64,000 nucleotides of DNA from contig NZ_JBEGIK010000001.1 of NCBI RefSeq assembly GCF_040675855.1, positions 2,108,001 to 2,172,000 of the forward strand, in the 5' to 3' direction. Numbering within the stretch: the stretch's first letter is position 1; every line of letters begins with the position of its first letter. Under the pieces are notes generated by a model, which saw only the letters and a program-made list of their open reading frames with translations, was not told where the DNA came from and searched no databases. The stretch is from Microbacterium sp. LWH3-1.2 (lineage in GTDB: Bacteria > Actinomycetota > Actinomycetes > Actinomycetales > Microbacteriaceae). This document shows, in pieces, positions 16,439-25,004 of the stretch. The position numbers were made by a program, and so were the translations under genes.

Positions 16439-18039
16439 GCGCCCCTCCTCGTGACGAATGTCGCCAACGCGGCGGCGCACGTCGCGGCGGCGGCCGCGAG
16501 CAGCCACACCGCGGGTGCCCACCATTGGAGGTTGACGGTCGCGGTCGTGAGAAGGATCACCGCCGACAGGCCGAGGGCGGGTATGACGATCGGCGCGAAG
16601 TGCGGGGGAAGAGGCACCCAGGCCCGCACGAGAGAGCCGGGGCCGATCAGGATGAAGATCGCCAGGAAGGCGAAGGACACGCCTGCGGCGGTGGGAAGCA
16701 GAGCGAGCAGCCCGAAAAGTCCACCCAGAGCGGCCAGCACCGACCACAGTCGTCGATCGAGGACGATGTCGCGCGAGGGCGGCCCTGCGAACGTGCCGGC
16801 GTCCCGCTGCGCCCGCCGCTCGGCGAAGTAGGCCGCGGGGCCGCCGATGACGCTGGCCAGCTCGATCCGCCCGATTCCCTTGGACTCCCGCGACAGAGTG
16901 GCGGTCACCGTCGTCTCGTCCACAGATGCCATCGGCTTGTTGACCAGACGCGCAAGAGCTCGCGGCGATCTGGCGATGGCCGCGCCGACGGTGCGGGGAT
17001 CCATTGCGACGGTCACGGCCCATGCGCCGAATCCGCGGCCATAGCCGACGGCCTGCGCCTCCAGCGCTGCCAGGTCGTCTCGGTGCCGGTGCCAGACGAC
17101 GGCGGACGGGTTGACCACGATCGCCTGCCCGTCGTAGAGCATGCGGAGGAACATGTCGAGGTCCTCGCCACCCTTCGTGCGGGTGCCGGCGCCCAGGGCG
17201 GTGTCGAAGCCGCCGAGGGCGAGCATGTGGTCGCGGCGTACGGCGAAGTTCGCACCCGTGCCGAACTCGCCGACGCAGAACGGGAACATCGGCAGATCAT
17301 CCGGCGGATCGCTCAGCCGGAAGGTGCGTGAAGCGGTGAGCTTCGACCAGCTGACGCGCGCGTCGAACCACGCCTGCACGGCATTGCGCAACTCGCCACT
17401 GGGCACGATCCCGGTCACGCACCCCACATCGTCGGCCTGCGCGAATCCCGCCGTGATCGCCCACAGCCACTGCGGATCGACGATCACGTCGTCATCGGTG
17501 TACGCGACGATGGTCGAGGAGGCCGCCTTGAGCCCGGCGTTGCGCGCGTGCGACAGCCCCGCCCTTTCCTCCCGCACGTAGCCGAACTCGGGGAACTCTT
17601 CCGCCAGCAGATCGCGGGTCGCATCGTCGGAGGGCGCGTTGTCGACCACGACGATCTCCATGAGCGGATAGTCGATGGCGCGGATCGCGCCGAGCGACTC
17701 CCGCAGGAGGGCGCCTCGATCTCGCGTGCAGACCACGACGGTGATCGGCCACGGAGCCGTGCGTGCCGCGGGCGGGGTGGCGGGGAGGCGATCGACAGCG
17801 TTCACCACGGCGGCGGCGTCCGCTTCGCCGTCCACGACGGGGACCGCGATGTATCCGCGGACCGAGCCGCGATCGCGCACCAGGAGTCTGGCGCGATCGA
17901 ACTGGTCGCCTGATTCGAGCACGATGCGCTGAGGTGCGCCGCCGAGGTCGGATGCCTCGACGAGACCCACCCAGGTCGCGACGTCTCTGTCGACCGTGCC
18001 GTGAAGCGGCATGGCCGGCGGGAGCGTGAGAGTGGTCAT
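16435..18039 (-). CDS. Family 2 glycosyltransferase with C-terminal membrane helices
   Basis: 534 residues. A unique N-terminal domain (1-95) precedes a GT-A domain (about 97-350): ITVVVCTRDRGALLRESL, nucleotide-sugar DDD motif in VAYTDDDVIVDPQW, and the acceptor-side GEDLDMFLRML. The C-terminus has 3-4 helices (about 430-534). It probably adds a sugar to the lipid-linked repeat at the inner membrane face. Overlaps of 4 nt occur on both sides. Confidence 0.88.
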   Translation of the reverse strand: MTTLTLPPAMPLHGTVDRDVATWVGLVEASDLGGAPQRIVLESGDQFDRARLLVRDRGSVRGYIAVPVVDGEADAAAVVNAVDRLPATPPAARTAPWPITVVVCTRDRGALLRESLGAIRAIDYPLMEIVVVDNAPSDDATRDLLAEEFPEFGYVREERAGLSHARNAGLKAASSTIVAYTDDDVIVDPQWLWAITAGFAQADDVGCVTGIVPSGELRNAVQAWFDARVSWSKLTASRTFRLSDPPDDLPMFPFCVGEFGTGANFAVRRDHMLALGGFDTALGAGTRTKGGEDLDMFLRMLYDGQAIVVNPSAVVWHRHRDDLAALEAQAVGYGRGFGAWAVTVAMDPRTVGAAIARSPRALARLVNKPMASVDETTVTATLSRESKGIGRIELASVIGGPAAYFAERRAQRDAGTFAGPPSRDIVLDRRLWSVLAALGGLFGLLALLPTAAGVSFAFLAIFILIGPGSLVRAWVPLPPHFAPIVIPALGLSAVILLTTATVNLQWWAPAVWLLAAAAATCAAALATFVTRRGA

Positions 18040-19361
18040 GCGGCTGCACCTTTCGGGGGGAGGGGCGCGGTGCGGTAGGGGTGTGCGTGGCGGAGACCGA
18101 CGATGCCGATGACCGTCAGCACGAGCGCCGCGCAGACGACGGCTGTCGACGCGCCCAGCGCCCCCCAGCGGGGGACGAGGAGGAGGACGAATGCGAGCAG
18201 CGTCAGCAACCACACCGCGTTGCCGACGAGCACCGGGCGCACACGGTGCCGCGCGCGAGACAGTGCCGACCAGACGTCGTAGCCGGGACGGATCGCGCTC
18301 GCCGCGGCAAGGATCCCGACGACCGCCATTCCGTAGAGGGGCGGATACCCCCGACCGAGGAGAAGGAACATGAGCGGAGTGGCGATCGCCGCCGTCACGC
18401 CGAGGGCACCCACCGCGAGCGACACCTTGAGCGCAAAGCCGTGAGCCAGTTCGGCGGTGTGCGCGAATGCGCCGACCGCGCTCCGGGCGAGCGCGGTGGC
18501 CACCGCCACGCCCACGAGGTCGAGAGCGACACTGAACTGGAACGCGATCGCGAAGATCGCTCCTTCGACGGGCGAGGCCAGCGTGGTCACGAGGAACGAG
18601 AGCGACAGGCCGGCGCACATCACGATGCCGACGGCGACGGCGTTCTCGAACGAGAACCGGCGGAAGGCCCGTGCGAGATCGCCGTCCCACTGTCGCGCCG
18701 AGCCGGAGAGCCCATTGTCACGATGCAGCGCTCGCGGAATCAGCACCGTGAGACTCACTGTCGTCATCGCGATGGCGGGCAGGATCGTGGCGAGGACCAG
18801 GATGAGGGGCGTCGCATGCGCGGCGAACGCGAGCAGCGCGAGGAGGCCCAGCTTGAGGAGGTTGGCCGACCCGTTGACGATGAGCGTCGCGCGCGCATCG
18901 GAGGCGCCGGCCAGCGCCTGCGCTTGCACGTTGAACAGCGCCCACGCGACCGAGCAGGTCGCGACGAGGCAGACAGTGGCGACCGGCGGCAGCACCGACG
19001 GAAGGAGGCCCGCGACGACCGTGCCGGCGACGACTCCGGACACCACCGACAGCACGGCGGTGGTGGTGAGCGCCCGTCGGAGGGTCTCGCGGGCGGCAGG
19101 ACCGCCGAGGGGAAGCATCACCACCAGCGCGCTGCCGGGCCCGTTGGAAGCCAACGCCGCGGCGGCCATCACTGCGGCGAGCACGGATGCCTCGATGCCG
19201 AGCTGGGCCTGAGGGATCCAGACCGCCGCGAGCAGCCAGAACACGAAGCCCGAGCCCGCCGTCGCGGCGTACCCCGACGCGAGCCACAGCGAGTCGCGCG
19301 AGACGCGGGCGCGGATGTTCGTGGCAGGTGCGGCCTCGTGAGCGGGGGAGGGACCGGTCAT
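18036..19361 (-). CDS. Polysaccharide flippase-like membrane protein (first of two in the operon)
   Basis: 441 residues, about 12 hydrophobic helices from residue 25. The layout (short basic N-terminus with RVSRDSLWLASGYAATAGSGFVFWLLAAVW, six helices, a hydrophilic loop near 225-240, six helices) fits the polysaccharide-transport branch of the MATE/PST family. Sequence similarity to the second flippase is low by eye. Carrying two flippases suggests two substrates or a divided task. ATG overlaps the upstream stop by 4 nt. Confidence 0.75.
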   Translation of the reverse strand: MTGPSPAHEAAPATNIRARVSRDSLWLASGYAATAGSGFVFWLLAAVWIPQAQLGIEASVLAAVMAAAALASNGPGSALVVMLPLGGPAARETLRRALTTTAVLSVVSGVVAGTVVAGLLPSVLPPVATVCLVATCSVAWALFNVQAQALAGASDARATLIVNGSANLLKLGLLALLAFAAHATPLILVLATILPAIAMTTVSLTVLIPRALHRDNGLSGSARQWDGDLARAFRRFSFENAVAVGIVMCAGLSLSFLVTTLASPVEGAIFAIAFQFSVALDLVGVAVATALARSAVGAFAHTAELAHGFALKVSLAVGALGVTAAIATPLMFLLLGRGYPPLYGMAVVGILAAASAIRPGYDVWSALSRARHRVRPVLVGNAVWLLTLLAFVLLLVPRWGALGASTAVVCAALVLTVIGIVGLRHAHPYRTAPLPPKGAAA

Positions 19362-20299
19362 ACGCGTGCCCCGTCGGTGAGCGGCGACCGCGCCGCGCCG
19401 GGCCGCACTGCGGCAAGGCTGCCCCACACATATCCGCACCCGGCGAGTGCGAGGGACAGGGCGATCGCGAACGCGGGCACCAGACCAGCACGACCGCGCC
19501 GCAGTTCGCGCCATGCACCGGCGGGAAGGACCCGCGTCGCGTACGCCGACTCCGCGGCGAGCGCGTCCTGTCGGCCCACCGTGCGTGCGATCCCGGCCTT
19601 CGACAGTCCTTCGCACCAGCTGCGGTGCGCGACATAGCCGAGCCGCACGCGGTCGGCGCTCACGTGATGACGCACGTTCGCCGTCGGCGCGTACATGATG
19701 GTGCGCGTCGGGTCGGCCTGGCGCAGGAGGATGCACGCCTCCGTCTCCTCGCATCCGATCGGGAGGGCGCCGATGCGGCCGGTGTCGGGATTGAAGCCGC
19801 CGATGGCGAGGAGCGGTTCGCGGCGGAACGCCATCGAGCAGCCCATCACGTTGCGGATGGGCCCCGCCGCGGGAAGACCGCGGTAGCTGCATCCGACGAT
19901 CCACAGCAGTTCCTCCGGCAGCACGGCCGGTGCCGCCCCGGGCCAGATGGGGCTGGCGCTGCCGCCCACTGCGACAACGCTCCCATCGGCGAAAGGGGCC
20001 ACGAGTGCATCGAGCCACCCCGGTTGCGCGGCGGCGTCGTCGTCGAGGAACGCGACGACCTCACCCGTGGCCACCTGAAGGGCGGTGTTGCGCCCACCGG
20101 AGAGTCCGCGGCGATCGGTGTTGGGCAGGACGATGAACTCCGGCCATCGCGAGCGGGCTCGCTCCAGCAGCTCATCGTTGTGGTCGACGACGAGGATCGT
20201 CTCGTGTGACGGGGTCTGCGCGGACAGCGAGTCCATCGCGAGCACGAGTTGGTCCCAGCGGTCGATCGTGTAGGCGCAGACGACGACGCTGACAGACAT
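19358..20299 (-). CDS. Family 2 glycosyltransferase
   Basis: 313 residues. GT-A domain: VSVVVCAYTIDRWDQLVLAM at the N-terminus, metal-binding FLDDDAAAQPGW near residue 88, GCSMAFRREPLLAIGGF, then GCEETEACILLRQ as the likely catalytic acidic region. One hydrophobic helix lies near the C-terminus (about 280-300). It adds a sugar from a nucleotide donor; the sugar is not predictable. The start is 2 nt downstream of the previous stop. Confidence 0.88.
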   Translation of the reverse strand: MSVSVVVCAYTIDRWDQLVLAMDSLSAQTPSHETILVVDHNDELLERARSRWPEFIVLPNTDRRGLSGGRNTALQVATGEVVAFLDDDAAAQPGWLDALVAPFADGSVVAVGGSASPIWPGAAPAVLPEELLWIVGCSYRGLPAAGPIRNVMGCSMAFRREPLLAIGGFNPDTGRIGALPIGCEETEACILLRQADPTRTIMYAPTANVRHHVSADRVRLGYVAHRSWCEGLSKAGIARTVGRQDALAAESAYATRVLPAGAWRELRRGRAGLVPAFAIALSLALAGCGYVWGSLAAVRPGAARSPLTDGARV

Positions 20300-20301
20300 G
20301 G

Positions 20302-21162
20302 CTAGGCGGCCGTGTTGACCGATTCCTCGAGCACGGGGGCGGGCGGCGCGGAGCTGCTCGCGCTCGCGGGGGTAACCTCGCGCACGGAGGTCGAGAAGAC
20401 GGGCGTGGTCGCGCGACGGCGTGTGCGGCCCCAGCGGTTGAGGCGCTCGTCGAGCACCGTGCGCAGCACGCGAAGACCGTCGCTCACGGCGTTGAGGTTG
20501 CTTTCGCCGTGGATGCGCAGGAGCTCCACGCTCGGCACCTCGACGACGGTGAGGCGGTTCTCGGCGAAGCGGCAGTTGAGCAGCGTCTCGATCTCGAACC
20601 CGTCGCCCCACAGCATCTCGCCCTGGGCGCCGGCGATGTCGGGCGCCGGCAGGTCGAGCGCGGGCACGATGCGCCGCCAGAACGCGTTGTAGCCGTAGCA
20701 GAGGTCGGAGTACTTGGTGCCCAGGAGGACGTTCGTCAGGAGGTTGAGGAACTTGTTGCCCAGCTGCCGGTGGAACGTGATGTCCTCGCTGCCGCCGCCG
20801 GCCATGAAGCGGCTTCCCTTGGCGACGTCGGCACCGCCGATCAGCGCATCGACGAAGCGGGGGATCTCGTCGGCATCGGCCGAGCCGTCGGCGTCGAACA
20901 TCACGATGATGTCGCCGGTCGCCCGCTCGAATCCGCAGACCAGAGCGTTGCCCTTGCCTTTGCGAGTCTGGGTGATGACGTCGACCGACGGTCGCACACG
21001 CCGTGCGACCTCCGCAGAGCCGTCGACGGAGTGTCCGTCGACGACGATGATCTCGTGCACGTCGGGGAGGAGGGGGAGGACGATCTCGAGGTTCTTGGCC
21101 TCGTTCCGGACCGGAACGATGATCGAGACGCGCGGGGAGGAGAGGTTCGGATCGTTGGACAT
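20302..21162 (-). CDS. DPM1-like family 2 glycosyltransferase, first gene of the polysaccharide operon
   Basis: 286 residues: VSIIVPVRNEAKNLEIVLPLL, DGHSVDGS, RKGKGNALVCGFERATGDIIVMFDADGSAD, the pattern of dolichol-phosphate-mannose-synthase-like enzymes that move a sugar to a polyprenyl phosphate. It lacks the C-terminal membrane helices of some family members and ends in an Ala/Ser/Pro tail. ATG 21162 has GGAAGGG 8 nt upstream. As first gene it may supply a polyprenyl-phosphate-linked sugar for the operon. Confidence 0.88.
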   Translation of the reverse strand: MSNDPNLSSPRVSIIVPVRNEAKNLEIVLPLLPDVHEIIVVDGHSVDGSAEVARRVRPSVDVITQTRKGKGNALVCGFERATGDIIVMFDADGSADADEIPRFVDALIGGADVAKGSRFMAGGGSEDITFHRQLGNKFLNLLTNVLLGTKYSDLCYGYNAFWRRIVPALDLPAPDIAGAQGEMLWGDGFEIETLLNCRFAENRLTVVEVPSVELLRIHGESNLNAVSDGLRVLRTVLDERLNRWGRTRRRATTPVFSTSVREVTPASASSSAPPAPVLEESVNTAA

Positions 21163-21398
21163 GTGACGCCCTTCCATGGGGGAACGGTGGAGCGATGATT
21201 GTCTGTCCGACGCGAACGGGCTGGTCGCACCCGTCGCGTCGATGCGGTCCAGCACACCCCATTTGACGGGATCCGCTGGTGGGGGAAGCGGACCCGGTGG
21301 GGCTCGGTTTGCCGATTTCGTTCTTCTTCGAGCGTGACCGGATGGTGTTTCAGCCGCGTGAACGCGGCACCAGATTCGGGTTAACAGCGGCGATTCCG

Positions 21399-21460
21399 TG
21401 TCCCCTCTTCGGGGGACATTCGGGTGCTGATGCAATAAAATGTCCTCCATTGGGTGGACA
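21399..21460. promoter_or_regulatory. Twin operator: two TGTCC-N10-GGACA palindromes 42 bp apart
   Basis: Site 1 is 21399-21418 (TGTCCCC, loop TCTTCG, GGGGACA). Site 2 is 21441-21460 (TGTCC-T-CC-ATT-GG-GT-GGACA). Both have the same half-sites and the same N10 spacing, and their centres are 42 bp apart, close to four helical turns, so a dimer on each would face the same side of the DNA. They flank a plus-strand promoter. The regulator is not in the window as far as I can tell. They could also fold as RNA hairpins. Confidence 0.6.
21413..21441 (+). promoter_or_regulatory. Predicted promoter inside the twin operator
   Basis: GGGACA (21413-21418, four of six match TTGACA), 17 bp spacer, TAAAAT (21436-21441). 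The -35 lies in palindrome 1 and the start point (about 21448) in palindrome 2, the classic layout for repression. Transcription to the right would reach the zinc-ribbon gene through a leader of about 130 nt. Confidence 0.45.
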
Positions 21461-21579
21461 ACAGCAGGCGCCGGGCACCATGGAGCGTCATCTCAGGATC
21501 GGCGTCCAGAATGGGTGGCGGTCACCACCATCCCGAGCGCCGATCGCCTCGGGCCACTTCAATCCGGGGGCAAGGACAC

Positions 21580-21750
21580 GTGGGAATCTCAAAGAAGACG
21601 GTTCCGCAGGCGAATGACATGTGCGCGTGCGGGCACGCATTCGAAGCGCACGAGCACTACCGCAAGGGCACCGAGTGCTCCATCTGCGACGTGAAGGCGT
21701 GCTCCGCCTTCTCGGCAGCGACGGTCGCGGAGTACTCGAACGCCCAGTGA
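21580..21750 (+). CDS. Small zinc-ribbon-like conserved protein
   Basis: 56 residues, starting at GTG 21580 with AAGGA just upstream. It contains C15-A-C17-G-H19, H24-E-H26 and C33-S-I-C36 plus C41, a compact Cys/His set able to hold one zinc. Proteins of this kind (MCACGH...C-x2-C) recur in actinobacteria without known function. Its reading frame, codon use and residue pattern argue that it is real. It sits just upstream of proS and divergent from the polysaccharide operon. Confidence 0.7.
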   Translation: MGISKKTVPQANDMCACGHAFEAHEHYRKGTECSICDVKACSAFSAATVAEYSNAQ

Positions 21751-21870
21751 CGCCCGCCGGCAGCCGACGGCGGCGCCGACGCCGACGCGATCGATGGTGT
21801 GTATGCGCTCGAGTCCGTGTGGGCGCCGTCCGAAACGTGCCGGCATGCGCTCGCTCTACACTTGACCCTC

Positions 21871-23670
21871 GTGGTCACCCGTCTGTCGAACTTCTTCCTC
21901 CGCACCCTTCGTGAAGACCCGGCCGATGCCGAGGTCGCGAGCCACAGGCTGCTCGTGCGCGCCGGCTACATCCGCCGGGCGGCGCCGGGCATCTTCACAT
22001 GGCTGCCGCTGGGGCTGAGGGTCAAGGCGAAGATCGAGGGGATCATTCGCGACGAGATGACCCGCGCCGGCGCCTTCGAGGTGCACTTCCCGGCGCTGCT
22101 GCCGCGCGAGCCGTACGAGGCTTCGGGCCGGTGGACCTCCTACGGCGACGGCATCTTCCGGCTGCAGGACCGCCGTGGGGCCGACTACCTCCTCGCGCCC
22201 ACGCACGAGGAGATGTTCACGCTCCTCGTGAAGGACCTCTACTCGTCGTACAAGGACCTTCCCCTGACGATCTACCAGATCCAGGACAAGTATCGCGACG
22301 AGGCCCGTCCCCGGGCAGGTCTGCTGCGCGGACGCGAGTTCACCATGAAGGACGCGTACTCGTTCGACTACACCGACGAGGGTCAGGACGCCTCGTACCA
22401 GGCCCAGCGCGATGCGTACGAGCGCATCTTCCAGCGCCTCGGTCTGGAATACGTCATCGTCGCCGCCGACAACGGGCTCATGGGCGGGGCGCGATCCGAG
22501 GAGTTCCTGCACCCCACCCCGGTCGGCGAAGACACGTTCGTCCGCACCGTCGGCGGCTACGCGGCGAATGTCGAGGCGTTCACGACCGTGGTCCCCGACC
22601 CGATCCCGTTCGACGGGATCGGGGCTCCGGTGATCTTCGATTCACCGAACACCCCGACGATCCAGACGCTCGTCGATCACTCCAACGTGCACCTGGATGC
22701 CCCCGCGTCTGGCATCGCCGGTCCCGCCACGGACGGCGTGACGCAGTGGTCCGCCGCCCACACGCTGAAGAACGTCGTCCTCGCGCTCACGCACCTCGAC
22801 GGTACGCGCGAGCTCGTGGTCGTCGGGATCCCCGGTGACCGCGACATCGACGACAAGCGCGCGGAGGTCGCTTTCGCGCCCGCCGCCGTGGAGGCCGCGA
22901 CCGCCGAGGACTTCGAGAAGCACCCGCTGCTCGTGAAGGGCTACATCGGGCCGTGGTCCGAGACCGGCGCTGTCCTCGGCGAGGAGTCGGCGACCGGCAT
23001 CCGGTTCCTGCTCGATCCCCGGGTCGTCGACGGGACCGCCTGGGTCACCGGCGCCAACATCGACCAGAAGCACGTCCACACCCTCGTCGCGGGTCGTGAC
23101 TTCACCGGCGACGGATTCGTCGAGGTCGCGAACGTGCGGCCAGGCGACGCGGCGCCCGACGGCTCGGGTCCGGTGGAGCTCGCGCGCGGCATGGAGATCG
23201 GGCACGTCTTCCAGCTCGGGCGTTTCTTCGCCGAGACCCTCGGGCTCAAGGTCCTCGATGAGAACGGCAAGCTCGTCACCGTGACGATGGGTTCGTACGG
23301 CATCGGCGTGACCCGCATCCTCGCGAACCTTGCCGAGCTCAACAATGACGACAAGGGGCTCGTCTGGCCCGCGTCCGTCGCGCCGTTCGACGTGCACGTG
23401 GTCGCGGCCGGCCGCGAGTCCGTCATGTTCGATGTGGCGGAGCATCTCTCGGCCGACCTCGAGGCCGCCGGTCTCGAGGTCCTCTATGACGACCGCCCCA
23501 AGGTCTCGCCCGGCGTGAAGTTCGGCGACGCCGAGCTCGTCGGCGTGCCGAAGATCGTCATCGTGGGCCGCGGCGCCGCCGACGGCCAGGTCGAGCTCTG
23601 GGACCGCCGCACCGGCGACCGCGAAGTCGTCTCCCCGGCGGACGCCGTCGCCCGCCTCAGCGCCCGCTGA
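21871..23670 (+). CDS. proS: Prolyl-tRNA synthetase, bacterial type with editing domain
   Basis: 599 residues, normal for the bacterial long form. Class II motifs are visible: motif 1 around [16 protein letters not shown], motif 2 [22 protein letters not shown], motif 3 [14 protein letters not shown]. The editing (INS) domain lies between, about residues 225-400, and the anticodon-binding domain closes the protein. It charges tRNA-Pro. GTG start with TACACT (21857-21862) 8 nt upstream and no SD: probably leaderless. Confidence 0.97.
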   Translation: MVTRLSNFFLRTLREDPADAEVASHRLLVRAGYIRRAAPGIFTWLPLGLRVKAKIEGIIRDEMTRAGAFEVHFPALLPREPYEASGRWTSYGDGIFRLQDRRGADYLLAPTHEEMFTLLVKDLYSSYKDLPLTIYQIQDKYRDEARPRAGLLRGREFTMKDAYSFDYTDEGQDASYQAQRDAYERIFQRLGLEYVIVAADNGLMGGARSEEFLHPTPVGEDTFVRTVGGYAANVEAFTTVVPDPIPFDGIGAPVIFDSPNTPTIQTLVDHSNVHLDAPASGIAGPATDGVTQWSAAHTLKNVVLALTHLDGTRELVVVGIPGDRDIDDKRAEVAFAPAAVEAATAEDFEKHPLLVKGYIGPWSETGAVLGEESATGIRFLLDPRVVDGTAWVTGANIDQKHVHTLVAGRDFTGDGFVEVANVRPGDAAPDGSGPVELARGMEIGHVFQLGRFFAETLGLKVLDENGKLVTVTMGSYGIGVTRILANLAELNNDDKGLVWPASVAPFDVHVVAAGRESVMFDVAEHLSADLEAAGLEVLYDDRPKVSPGVKFGDAELVGVPKIVIVGRGAADGQVELWDRRTGDREVVSPADAVARLSAR

Positions 23671-23677
23671 GCCGAGC

Positions 23678-23707
23678 GCCGCCGACCCTTGTCCGAGGGC
23701 CGGCGGC
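23678..23707 (+). terminator. Hairpin after proS
   Basis: GCCGCCG-A-CCCT, 6-nt loop, AGGG-C-CGGCGGC: 11 base pairs with one mismatch, beginning 8 bp after the proS stop. No U-tract follows, which is common for high-GC actinobacterial ends. Confidence 0.6.
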
Positions 23708-23747
23708 TCCGGCTGCGCGACCGGCCGTGACGGGATCGTTCACGCAT

Positions 23748-23762
23748 CCGTTCACCGAACGG
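23748..23762. promoter_or_regulatory. Palindrome CCGTTC-ACC-GAACGG at the -35 position of the LOG-family gene
   Basis: A perfect 6-bp inverted repeat with a 3-nt spacer, 13 bp before the -10-like CACTCT (23776-23781) and so over the -35 region. It also overlaps a GTTCACG/GTTCACC direct pair (23738-23744 and 23750-23756, period 12). It is a good candidate for an operator; the regulator is unknown. Confidence 0.5.
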
Positions 23763-23788
23763 CGGCTCCGCGTGGCACTCTGGGCGTC

Positions 23789-24838
23789 ATGGGCCCCAGC
23801 GACACCGGAACCATCCCGCATCCCGTGACCGAGGAGCTCCGCGCGACGATCGCCGCAGCGGGCATCACCGAGAGCACCGACCTCGTGGCGCGCATCCTCG
23901 CGACCGGCATCGGACTGGGCATCGACGACACCGAGCGTCTCGACCTCAAGATCACGTCCGCGGCGCTCAGCGAGATGCGCGCCGCGTTCCGCCTGTTCGC
24001 ACCGTACCGCGGCATCCCCAAGGTCACGATCTTCGGCTCGGCACGCACACTGCCGGACGACGCGCTCTACCGGCAGGCCTCGGAGGCGGCGACCGCGCTC
24101 GCCGAGCGGGGCTGGATGGTGGTGACCGGCGCGGGGCCGGGGATCATGCAGGCCGCCGCCGAGGGCGCGGGCCCGCACAACTCGCTCGGCGTCTCGATCC
24201 GCCTTCCGTTCGAGGAGAAGCCGAACGCGATCGTGGGCGCGAACGCCCGCAACGTGGCGATGAAGTACTTCTTCACGCGCAAGCTCATGCTCGTGAAGGA
24301 GTCGAGCGGGTTCGTCTGCGTCCCCGGCGGGTTCGGCACCCTCGACGAGATGTTCGAGCTGCTGACCCTGCAGCAGACCGGCAAGGCGGATCCGACGCCC
24401 ATCGTCCTGCTCGATGCACCCGGCGGCACGTTCTGGTCGGGGCTTCGCCGCTTCGTGGACGACCATCTGCTGCCCTCCGGCGTGATCTCCCCGGGCGACT
24501 TCGATCGGGTGTTCGTCACAGACTCGGTGACGGCCGCGGCCGACGAGCTCACCGGCTTCTATCGCAACTACCACTCGCTGCGGTGGGTCGGCAAGCGACT
24601 CGTGCTGCGGCTGAAGGCCGAGCCGACGGATGCTGAGGTCCAGGCGCTCAACGCCGCGTTCGGCGACCTCGTCACCGAGGGCGAGATCGAGCGGCGCGGA
24701 CCGCTCGCCGTCGAGGTCGAGGACGGTGACGAGCTCCACCTGGCGCGGCTGGTCCTACGGCTGAACCAGTTCCGGGTGGGGGAGCTGCACCGCCTCATCC
24801 GCGCGATCAACTCGCTGGAATCGGCGCCGGCTGCCTGA
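23789..24838 (+). CDS. LOG-family (TIGR00730) Rossmann-fold protein
   Basis: 349 residues. The LOG signatures are GAGPGIMQAA (from residue 114) and PGGFGTLDEMFE (from 179). LOG enzymes release cytokinin-like bases from nucleoside 5'-monophosphates; many bacterial members act on AMP or have unknown targets. This one is longer than the usual 180-220 residues, with about 75 extra residues before the core and about 100 after it. ATG start, CACTCT 7 nt upstream (leaderless). A strong hairpin follows the stop. Confidence 0.88.
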   Translation: MGPSDTGTIPHPVTEELRATIAAAGITESTDLVARILATGIGLGIDDTERLDLKITSAALSEMRAAFRLFAPYRGIPKVTIFGSARTLPDDALYRQASEAATALAERGWMVVTGAGPGIMQAAAEGAGPHNSLGVSIRLPFEEKPNAIVGANARNVAMKYFFTRKLMLVKESSGFVCVPGGFGTLDEMFELLTLQQTGKADPTPIVLLDAPGGTFWSGLRRFVDDHLLPSGVISPGDFDRVFVTDSVTAAADELTGFYRNYHSLRWVGKRLVLRLKAEPTDAEVQALNAAFGDLVTEGEIERRGPLAVEVEDGDELHLARLVLRLNQFRVGELHRLIRAINSLESAPAA

Positions 24839-24844
24839 CGCCTT

Positions 24845-24867
24845 CCACCGCCGGCGTCGGGCGGTGG
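24845..24867 (+). terminator. Hairpin after the LOG-family gene
   Basis: CCACCGCC, 7-nt loop, GGCGGTGG: 8 perfect base pairs starting 6 bp after the stop codon. No U-tract. Confidence 0.6.
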
Positions 24868-24912
24868 CAGCATCCGTTCGATGAGGCCGTTCTCATGCCC
24901 TCGTCGCCGGCC

Positions 24913-24930
24913 GTTCACCTCGGGTTCCAG
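24913..24930 (+). promoter_or_regulatory. Candidate PHO box upstream of phoX
   Basis: GTTCACC-TCGG-GTTCCAG: two 7-mers with an 11-bp period, the layout of PhoP direct-repeat units described in Streptomyces (GTTCACC). It lies 75-92 bp before the chosen phoX start. A similar pair precedes the phosphate transporter gene at 56252-56269. The link to PhoP is inferred. Confidence 0.55.
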
Positions 24931-24952
24931 GCCGCTTCGCCCCGCGAGACGA

Positions 24953-24976
24953 GGCTGGCGCCACCCCACGCCAGCC
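24953..24976 (+). promoter_or_regulatory. Hairpin in the phoX leader
   Basis: GGCTGGCG, 8-nt loop CCACCCCA, CGCCAGCC: 8 perfect base pairs ending 28 bp before the GTG start. It is either an operator or an RNA stem in the 5' leader. Confidence 0.45.
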
Positions 24977-25004
24977 CGCTGTCATGCATGCCGAGAGGAC
25001 GCTC

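Larger units (their letters stand above)
21163..21579. other. 417-bp divergent regulatory region of the polysaccharide operon
   Basis: No credible gene. It separates the operon (start 21162, minus) from the small zinc-ribbon gene (start 21580, plus) and is lower in GC than its surroundings around 21310-21450. It holds the two palindromes and the plus-strand promoter listed below. A long untranslated leader is likely for both directions. I see no clear minus-strand -35/-10 pair. Confidence 0.6.

Noticed and set aside
9329..21162. Horizontal transfer or phage origin for the polysaccharide operon
   Set aside because: Base composition and codon use by eye match the neighbours, no integrase, transposase or flanking repeats are visible. 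Glycan operons often move, but nothing here shows it directly.
21163..21579. Structural RNA gene (4.5S, 6S, tmRNA or RNase P type) in the largest non-coding gap
   Set aside because: None of the conserved cores of these RNAs are visible; the segment is better explained as a divergent promoter region.
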